Source: Pseudomonadota bacterium (lineage in GTDB: Bacteria > Myxococcota_A > UBA796 > SXON01). From it: DNA of 5,326 bases. Both the position numbers and the translations under genes were made by a program. The notes under the pieces were generated by a model. That model was not told where the DNA came from and made no database searches. It was given only the letters and a program-made list of their open reading frames with translations. The DNA is taken from the NCBI GenBank assembly GCA_005776735.1, contig SXOM01000494.1:1-5326 (forward strand). The letters run 5' to 3'. This document shows positions 1 to 4,226 of the stretch, piece after piece. Position 1 is the stretch's first letter. Each line of letters opens with the position of its first letter.

Positions 1-680
1 AACGCCGCGACAGCCCCCGCGCGCGCGAGCACCGCCGCAGTGACCGCCGGCCACGTCCGGTCCGCCCGCACCGCCTCCGCCGCGCCGAGCGCACGCGCCA
101 ACCGCTCCCCCGCCGCAGCCCGCTCCGCCTCGAGCTGGGCCGCCATCGCGCCGGTCACCACCTCGTCGAGCCCCGGCAAGACCACCTCGACCACCGCCAA
201 CCACGCCAGGAGCGACCGCCCAGAAGGCACCGCCTCGACCCGATCGACCAGCCCGTCGGCAGGCCCCGGGAACACCTCGTCGAGCGCCAGCCCGACCACG
301 AGCAGTTTGTCCGCCGCGTCGGCCCGTTGCCGCGCGGCAGCCGCCGCCTCGGCGGACGACACCGTCCCGCCGATGCGCGCGATGGCGAGCCGGATCGCGC
401 TCCCGAGCCCGCTCGCGATCGAGAGGACGTCTTCGCCCTCGTCGAGCCCGTCGAACCGCGCGAGCGCCCGCTGCGCCCGCGCTGAACGTGCGCGCGCCCG
501 GGCCGCGTCGCCCGCAGCGGCGGGGAGGCCCAACGCCGCCGCACCCGCCTCCCAGCCGCTCCACGTCGGCAAGATCGGCGCGTCGGGCGCACGCGCCAGC
601 ACCTCGTGCACCAGCCGCACGAGCAGGTCGGAGTCAGGGCGCCCCGCGAGGCGTACGGCGAGGTCGACGGCCACGACCAC
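1..680 (-). CDS. Unrecognised Ala/Leu-rich helical protein, 3' end cut by window edge
   Basis: The open frame runs from a GTG at 680 to the left edge with no stop, giving 226 complete codons. I assign no family. What is visible is an Ala-, Leu-, Val- and Arg-rich, probably all-helical protein. Residues 1-30 and about 58-76 look like amphipathic helices. There is an acidic turn at 77-86 (FDGLDEGEDV), a Gly-rich helix at 90-105, and two hydrophobic helices at about 122-137 and 155-170, the second followed by PGLDEVV. No signal peptide or clear transmembrane span is seen. The GTG was chosen because AGGA lies 7 nt upstream. A GTG at 749 would add an Arg-rich tail of low information. It lies 143 nt downstream of the di-iron gene on the same strand, so it could be the fourth operon gene or start its own unit. 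The reality of the gene is moderately sure; its function is unknown. Confidence 0.6.
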   Translation of the reverse strand, partial: MVVAVDLAVRLAGRPDSDLLVRLVHEVLARAPDAPILPTWSGWEAGAAALGLPAAAGDAARARARSARAQRALARFDGLDEGEDVLSIASGLGSAIRLAIARIGGTVSSAEAAAAARQRADAADKLLVVGLALDEVFPGPADGLVDRVEAVPSGRSLLAWLAVVEVVLPGLDEVVTGAMAAQLEAERAAAGERLARALGAAEAVRADRTWPAVTAAVLARAGAVAA

Positions 681-823
681 GCTCGTATCCTGGGGGTCGG
701 CCCGCGACCGTCCCGAAGCGCGCCCGCGCCGCCGGCCGACCCGCGCCACGGTCGATCGTCGCCCCGACCGGCGCCGCGCGGCGGACCCTGCCGCCTTCGC
801 GCCCGGTCGCGGCGCGGCGCCCC
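681..823. other. Intergenic gap with GC-rich dyads, no gene seen
   Basis: These 143 nt separate the di-iron gene from the next minus-strand gene. They hold several short GC palindromes, such as a 12-bp perfect one at 772-783 (CGCCGCGCGGCG). No hairpin followed by a T run is seen, so I cannot call a terminator. No convincing promoter was seen either. Whether the downstream gene is cotranscribed is open. Confidence 0.4.
688..691 (-). promoter_or_regulatory. Shine-Dalgarno AGGA for the GTG start at 680
   Basis: AGGA on the minus strand lies 7 nt before the GTG at 680. No comparably placed purine run precedes the alternative GTG at 749, so this site decides the start. Confidence 0.5.
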
Positions 824-2008
824 CTACATGAAGTTTCGCGTGTGCAACCCCGAGAGGCGCGCCGCGTCGGCCTCCTCGAAGCCCAGCCGGCGCAGCCGGA
901 CGCGACGCCCCACGTCCATCTCCTCCTGGAGCGCCACCACCGCGTCCCAGCCGCGCCGGAGGGCGTCCGGCGTCCACGCGCCCGCCGCGACCACGACCAA
1001 GGCGTCGAACACCTCCTCGTTGAGCCCCGCGGTGTGGCGGAGCGCGTCGTGGCGACGTTCGACGGCGGCGGCGAGGCGGAGGCGCAGCGTGGGGTCGAGG
1101 CGGGCGTGGCGCTCGAGGTGGGCCACGCCGAACGCGACGTGGCGGGCTTCGTCCTGGGCCGCGAGGCGACAGACCGCGGCGGTGACCGGGTCGGGTGCGT
1201 GGTGGTCGAGGAACCGGAGGAGCGTGAGGAAGCTCCCCTCCCCGAGCACCGACGTGAGGAACGAGGCCAGCGCGAAGTCGGGCTCCTCGACGAGCGTCTG
1301 CAACGACGCCTGGCCGCCGGCGGTCGAGAGCGCCGGCGCGGGCCGACGCAAGAGCGCGCGCCGGGTGAAGACCTCGATGTGACGGGCCTCGTCGGCCGCC
1401 TGGATCGCGAGGAGCTGCACGATCTCCCGAAAGTGCGGGTGCACCTGGGCGCAGAACCGCGCGGGGACGAGGAGCGCGGCGACCTCGTTTTCCACGAGGT
1501 AGGTCATGAGCTGCACCACCGCGTCCTCGACCTCGTCGGGCAGGTCGAAGCCCGTGGCCCACGGGACCGCGGTGACCGGGTCCCACTGGGCGGCCGCCGC
1601 CTGGAGGTACAGGCGCCCGGCCTCGTCGGTCCACACCTCGTCGCGGCGACTCCACGGAAAGCGGAACGCCGGCGAGCCCGCCTCGACCGCCGCTCCGCGC
1701 GCGGCGAGGCCCCAGGTGGCCGGGGGCTCGGCCACGACCTGGCCCGGCGCACCCGACCGGACCGCCCCGCGCCACCGGCCCTCGGGCGTGACCGGCGCCC
1801 CCAGGACCACGGTGGCATCGTGCGGGTGGAAGGGTGCCCCCCACGCGCGCGCCAACGCCCGCGCGTGGACCGGGAGCTCCGGATCGGCGCCCACGACCTC
1901 GAGGGTCCCGCCCGCCGGGAGCGCGAGGAGCGCCTTGCGGAGCAGGAGGTGCCCCCCCCGCGCCAACGACAACGCGCCCAGGTCGAGCCGGGCGGGCGGG
2001 CGGCTCAC
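824..2008 (-). CDS. TusA-like domain fused to ferritin-like di-iron protein
   Basis: This 394-residue protein has two domains. Residues about 7-72 resemble the TusA/SirA sulfur-carrier fold: LDL at the first strand, LLLRKAL on the first helix, then LEVVGADPELP and ARAWGAPF, like the family's ATDPGS and WA..GHEL stretches. The family's Cys-Pro-x-Pro site is replaced by SLARGG, so Cys-based sulfur transfer is unlikely. Residues about 150-385 are helical with a four-helix di-iron pattern: E173 or E175 (ENE), E207xxH210 (DEARH), E257 (GEGS) and E287xxH290 (DEARH). All ligands expected for a ferritin-like di-iron site are present. Such proteins use O2 as oxygenases, oxidases or desaturases; the substrate here is unknown. 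The start is the GTG inside ATGTGA, giving a 4-nt overlap with the preceding stop, which implies translational coupling. The frame stays open upstream, but that part reads as Arg-rich antisense-like sequence inside the previous gene. The gene ends in TRNFM-stop. Confidence 0.85.
   Translation of the reverse strand: MSRPPARLDLGALSLARGGHLLLRKALLALPAGGTLEVVGADPELPVHARALARAWGAPFHPHDATVVLGAPVTPEGRWRGAVRSGAPGQVVAEPPATWGLAARGAAVEAGSPAFRFPWSRRDEVWTDEAGRLYLQAAAAQWDPVTAVPWATGFDLPDEVEDAVVQLMTYLVENEVAALLVPARFCAQVHPHFREIVQLLAIQAADEARHIEVFTRRALLRRPAPALSTAGGQASLQTLVEEPDFALASFLTSVLGEGSFLTLLRFLDHHAPDPVTAAVCRLAAQDEARHVAFGVAHLERHARLDPTLRLRLAAAVERRHDALRHTAGLNEEVFDALVVVAAGAWTPDALRRGWDAVVALQEEMDVGRRVRLRRLGFEEADAARLSGLHTRNFM
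1952..1959. repeat. Homopolymer C8 (G8 on the coding strand) in the TusA-like domain
   Basis: An uninterrupted run of eight C on the plus strand reads as G8 in the mRNA. It encodes RGG at residues 17-19 of the TusA-di-iron protein, next to where the family's Cys-Pro-x-Pro motif would be. TusA-like sequence on both sides is in one frame, so the run length read here gives an intact gene. Confidence 0.9.
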
Positions 2009-2838
2009 ATCGACGCCAAGAAGGCGTCGAGGGTGCCGAACCGATCCACGGCGGCCTCCAGGGCCAGGTACCCCGAGGTGCGCCCCGGCCGCCACGCCCG
2101 CAGGCCCTCCAGGTCCATGAGGCGCCGCACCCCGGGGTCGTCCCACGACATCCCCAACAAGAGCGCGGTGAAGTGGTCCACCACGGCCTCGTCCACCCCG
2201 TCGAGCACGGTGAAGTTGCAGTGGTCGTAGGCGGGCGTGGTGTGGATCACGCGGACGCGGTCGGCGGGGAGCGTCCCCTCGGCCGCGAACGTGAGCAGGT
2301 TGCCGTCGAGGATGCAGGCGGCGTCGACCTCGCCGCGCAGGAGCGCCTGCGCCGCCAGCCGTTCGCCGCCCACGTGGTCGCCGTGTTTGCCGAGGAGCAC
2401 GTCGTGACGCACGACCGTCGTCGCGGCGAGGTCGAGCCCCGCCCGACCGAGCGACCACAGGGGCAAGAGCGTGGCCTGCGGCGAGTCGCCCGCCCCGACG
2501 CCGATGCGGCGACCGGCGAGGTCGAGGGCGCCCTGGGCCCCGTCGTCGGCAGAAACGACCACCACCGACGTCAGGTCGCAGTCCGTGTCGCGCATCGCGA
2601 CCGCGCGTGCGCGCCGACCCCGGCCGCGCGCGACGCGGTCGGCCTGGATCCACGCCAGCGGGGAGTTCCACGCGACGTCGACGACCCCCGCGAAGTGCGC
2701 GCGCACCTGTCGTTCGTAGTTGTGGAACAGCACGTAGTCGAACGCCAGCCCACGGGCGTCGAAGAACTCCTTGAACCCATCCCAGATGGTCACGACCTTG
2801 GGGTCGTACGCCACCGCACCGAGGACGAACGGTCGCAT
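2005..2838 (-). CDS. PhnD-type substrate-binding-fold protein without signal peptide
   Basis: This 277-residue protein resembles the phosphonate/phosphite ABC-transporter binding proteins (PhnD, PF12974-like). Features include the opening strand LGAVAYDPKVVTIWDGFKEFF (residues 6-26, as segments), the FDYVLFHNYE and VRAHFAGVVDVAWNSPLAW segments (33-63), the lobe-2 start DLAGRRIGVGAGDSPQATL (106-124), and GEVDAACILDGN (169-180). It begins directly with the first core strand: no signal peptide, lipobox or membrane segment, so it should be cytosolic. No permease or ATPase gene is in view. Conserved-looking polar clusters are RDTDCD (83-88), KHGDHVGGE (151-159) and YDHCNF (204-209), possible ligand or metal residues. 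The ATG at 2838 has GAGGGGG 5 nt upstream, overlapping the preceding gene's stop; the spacing to that stop is 10 nt. Cytosolic relatives of this fold can be enzymes (Thi5, MqnA, MqnD), so an enzymatic or chaperone role is as likely as sensing. Confidence 0.85.
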   Translation of the reverse strand: MRPFVLGAVAYDPKVVTIWDGFKEFFDARGLAFDYVLFHNYERQVRAHFAGVVDVAWNSPLAWIQADRVARGRGRRARAVAMRDTDCDLTSVVVVSADDGAQGALDLAGRRIGVGAGDSPQATLLPLWSLGRAGLDLAATTVVRHDVLLGKHGDHVGGERLAAQALLRGEVDAACILDGNLLTFAAEGTLPADRVRVIHTTPAYDHCNFTVLDGVDEAVVDHFTALLLGMSWDDPGVRRLMDLEGLRAWRPGRTSGYLALEAAVDRFGTLDAFLASM

Positions 2839-2843
2839 CGCGG

Positions 2844-2850
2844 CCCCCTC
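2844..2850 (-). promoter_or_regulatory. Shine-Dalgarno GAGGGGG for the substrate-binding-fold gene
   Basis: The purine run lies 5 nt before the ATG at 2838 and overlaps the TGA stop of the upstream gene. This fixes the start at 2838 rather than an in-frame ATG at 2901, which lies inside the upstream gene and would add a 21-residue tail with no family resemblance. Confidence 0.75.
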
Positions 2851-3973
2851 AGAACAGCGGGAGGCCGGTGACGGCCTTCCCGATGAAGTCGTAGAGCACA
2901 TCCGTCGTCGGCCCCATCACGCTCGCCGCCTGCGCGTCGCGGAACGCCCGCTCCACGCCGACCTCCTTCCGGTAGGCGGCGCCGCCGCACACCCGCATCG
3001 CCGTCGCGGTGACCTCGAGCGCCGCCTCACCGCCCGCCGCCTTGACCTGGAGCACCCGGAGCATCGTGTCCGGCCGCCCCGCGCAGATCGCCGCCAACGT
3101 GTCGCCGAGGAACGTGTGGAGCAGGTCGGTGCGCACCTTCATCCGCGCGAGGTACGCGCGGATCGTGGGCAGGTCGGCGAGGCTCGTGCCCGCCTCCTCG
3201 TGCCGGGTCGCCGCGGCGTGCTGCGCCGCACCCGCCACCGCCGCGTTGCACAGGCCGAGCGACACCGACGCGTTGAGCACGTTGAACGTCGGAAGGACGA
3301 TCCCCATCATCAGGTCGAAGCCCTTCCCGTCGGGGCCGAGACGCGCGGCGCCCGGCACGCGCACCCCCGCGGCCCGCACCGGCGAGCTGTCGTTCCCCCG
3401 CAAGCCCAGGCCATCGTAGACCGACACCACCGACAGGCCCGGCGCGCCGCGCGGAACCAACCACAACGTCGAGAACCCGTCGTCCACCGCGGGGCGGGAC
3501 GACCACACGTACGCCGTGGCGTGGTGCGCGGTCGTGATCCACGACTTCTGCGCGTCCAGCACCACCTCGTCGCCCTCGACCCGCGCGGTGGACAGCGGCG
3601 CCCAGAAGTGGCTCCGCGACCCCGCTTCCGAGAACGCGAGCGTGCTGAGGTGGCGCCCCGTGGCCACGGCGCGGCGCGTCGCGGCGTCGCCGTGCGCCGC
3701 GATCACCGCGGCGCCGCAGTAGTGCATGCACACCACCATCGCGGTGGAGCCACACGCCCGCGCGATGCGCTCGACCACGGCCGAAGCGGTGTCCAGGCCC
3801 AGGCCCAGGCCCCCGTCGGCCACCGGCATGGTGAGCCCCAACAGGCCCGCGGCGCCGAGCGCGTCGATCGCCTCGGCGGGGAAAGCACCGGCGTCGGTCT
3901 GCGCGGCGCGCGGCGCGATGAGGTCGTTGACGAGAGGTTCGAGGCGGACAAGAACAGAAGACAGGTCGGTCAT
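2849..3973 (-). CDS. Acyl-CoA dehydrogenase-like flavoprotein
   Basis: This 374-residue protein shows the acyl-CoA dehydrogenase order of domains. The N-terminal helical part (1-105) contains LGAAGLLGLTMPVADGG (39-55) and RACGSTAMVVCMHYCGA (72-88). The middle beta part (about 108-215) contains LAFSEAGSRSH (112-122), a site that normally contacts flavin and substrate, and DAQKSWITTA (140-149). The C-terminal helical part includes MRVCGGAAYRKEVGVERAFRDA (326-347, as segments). Normally a Glu (often EGT) follows the RDA motif as catalytic base; here the stretch is SVMGPTTDVLYDFIGKA (351-367) with no Glu. The position used instead by isovaleryl-CoA and long-chain enzymes also shows no clear Glu. 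It may therefore be a flavin monooxygenase of the DszC/SfnB type or another non-dehydrogenase member. The ATG at 3973 has GGAG 5 nt upstream. The open frame extends upstream, but that part is Arg/Pro-rich and not family-like. It is the first gene of the operon. Confidence 0.9.
   Translation of the reverse strand: MTDLSSVLVRLEPLVNDLIAPRAAQTDAGAFPAEAIDALGAAGLLGLTMPVADGGLGLGLDTASAVVERIARACGSTAMVVCMHYCGAAVIAAHGDAATRRAVATGRHLSTLAFSEAGSRSHFWAPLSTARVEGDEVVLDAQKSWITTAHHATAYVWSSRPAVDDGFSTLWLVPRGAPGLSVVSVYDGLGLRGNDSSPVRAAGVRVPGAARLGPDGKGFDLMMGIVLPTFNVLNASVSLGLCNAAVAGAAQHAAATRHEEAGTSLADLPTIRAYLARMKVRTDLLHTFLGDTLAAICAGRPDTMLRVLQVKAAGGEAALEVTATAMRVCGGAAYRKEVGVERAFRDAQAASVMGPTTDVLYDFIGKAVTGLPLF
3793..3810. 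repeat. Hexanucleotide CCAGGC repeated three times
   Basis: Three perfect tandem copies of CCAGGC lie within the flavoprotein gene and encode the GLGLGL stretch (residues 55-60) after MPVADG. Loss or gain of a unit keeps the frame and would change the protein by two residues. Confidence 0.85.
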
Positions 3974-3978
3974 GACGG

Positions 3979-4002
3979 CTCCGGCGGCACCCGGGCCGCC
4001 GG
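3979..4002 (-). promoter_or_regulatory. Leader hairpin overlapping the Shine-Dalgarno of the flavoprotein gene
   Basis: On the mRNA the arm CCGGCGGC (4002-3995) and the arm GCCGCCGG (3988-3981) form a perfect 8-bp stem with a 6-nt loop (3994-3989). The SD GGAG (3982-3979) shares its first two G with the 3' arm, so a folded leader would partly hide the ribosome site. This could limit translation of the first operon gene. It could also be chance in GC-rich DNA. Confidence 0.4.
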
Positions 4003-4030
4003 CGGCGGTCAGCCCGTGTGCACGTGCGAT

Positions 4031-4049
4031 GGCCCGAAACCTTCGGGCC
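4031..4049. promoter_or_regulatory. Perfect 8-bp inverted repeat with 3-nt loop in the leader
   Basis: GGCCCGAA-acc-TTCGGGCC lies 57 nt before the flavoprotein ATG. As RNA it makes a compact hairpin in the leader; as DNA it could be a regulator site. No T run follows on either strand, so it is not a canonical terminator. Confidence 0.5.
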
Positions 4050-4059
4050 GGTGGGGGGT

Positions 4060-4077
4060 TCAGAGGCGGTGCATCAC
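4060..4077 (-). CDS. Possible five-codon leader ORF
   Basis: GTG ATG CAC CGC CTC TGA on the minus strand would encode MMHRL (or MHRL from the ATG at 4074). It is preceded by GGAG (4087-4084) at 6 nt spacing, about 9 nt downstream of the predicted transcription start. It ends 86 nt before the flavoprotein ATG. So short an ORF arises easily by chance. It is listed because it has its own SD and lies in the leader of a possibly regulated operon. Confidence 0.2.
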   Translation of the reverse strand: MMHRL

Positions 4078-4122
4078 GGGAGGCTCCGGTGGGAGTGACC
4101 GGAAGGTACCACGCACCGCCTC
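4063..4122. repeat. 10-bp perfect inverted repeat spaced by 40 nt, bracketing the promoter start region
   Basis: GAGGCGGTGC (4063-4072) and GCACCGCCTC (4113-4122) are exact reverse complements. Their centre nearly coincides with that of the inner repeat at 4085-4103. The 4113-4122 arm lies between the candidate -35 and -10. Paired half-sites for a looping or dimeric regulator are one reading. Confidence 0.5.
4085..4103. promoter_or_regulatory. Operator-like inverted repeat TCCGGT-N7-ACCGGA
   Basis: The perfect 6-bp arms (4085-4090 and 4098-4103) are separated by 7 nt, a 19-bp dyad typical in size for a dimeric helix-turn-helix repressor. It starts at the last base of the candidate -10 and covers the predicted start point of the minus-strand operon, a repressor position. 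No regulator gene is in the window. Confidence 0.4.
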
Positions 4123-4131
4123 CCCAGTCAG
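4103..4131 (-). promoter_or_regulatory. Candidate sigma-70-like promoter of the minus-strand operon
   Basis: CTGACT (4131-4126) and TACCTT (4108-4103) on the minus strand are separated by 17 nt. They match TTGACA at four positions and TATAAT at three. Transcription would start near 4096, leaving a leader of about 120 nt. The match is modest, but it is the best-spaced pair I found in this gap. Confidence 0.35.
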
Positions 4132-4151
4132 GGGGATGCCGGGCCAACCTT

Positions 4152-4193
4152 GGGGGCCCGCGGCGCGACCGGCCCGGACGGCGGCGGGCCCCC
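4152..4193. repeat. 10-bp perfect inverted repeat upstream of the aldo/keto reductase gene
   Basis: GGGGGCCCGC (4152-4161) pairs with GCGGGCCCCC (4184-4193) across a 22-nt GC-rich spacer, ending 33 nt before the GTG at 4227. There is no T run, so it is not a clear terminator. It could be a leader structure or simply GC-rich chance. Confidence 0.4.
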
Positions 4194-4226
4194 GCCCGCG
4201 GTCCGCTGCCCCGGATACATCGCCGC

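Noticed and set aside
772..783. 12-bp palindrome CGCCGCGCGGCG as a regulator site or terminator
   Set aside because: It is pure G/C, expected often in this composition, with no T run and no nearby promoter.
40..831. Long plus-strand open frame opposite the helical protein
   Set aside because: Its product is dominated by Ser, Ala, Arg and Thr without any motif, the usual look of an antisense frame in GC-rich DNA. The minus-strand frame here has protein-like helices and an SD.
488..2230. 580-codon plus-strand open frame
   Set aside because: It lies antisense to the di-iron gene and neighbours. Its Arg/Pro/His-rich product has no family resemblance, whereas the minus strand carries clear DEARH motifs.
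2009..2671. Upstream in-frame extension of the di-iron gene
   Set aside because: It lies wholly within the substrate-binding-fold gene, reads as Arg-rich sequence, and the GTG at 2008 gives the classic stop-start overlap.
1834..2871. 345-codon plus-strand open frame
   Set aside because: It is antisense to the substrate-binding-fold gene, with compositional bias only.
4213..4220. GGATACAT as a -10 box giving leaderless transcription of the reductase gene from 4227
   Set aside because: The spacing would suit, but the match to TATAAT is poor in every register and no -35 is seen.
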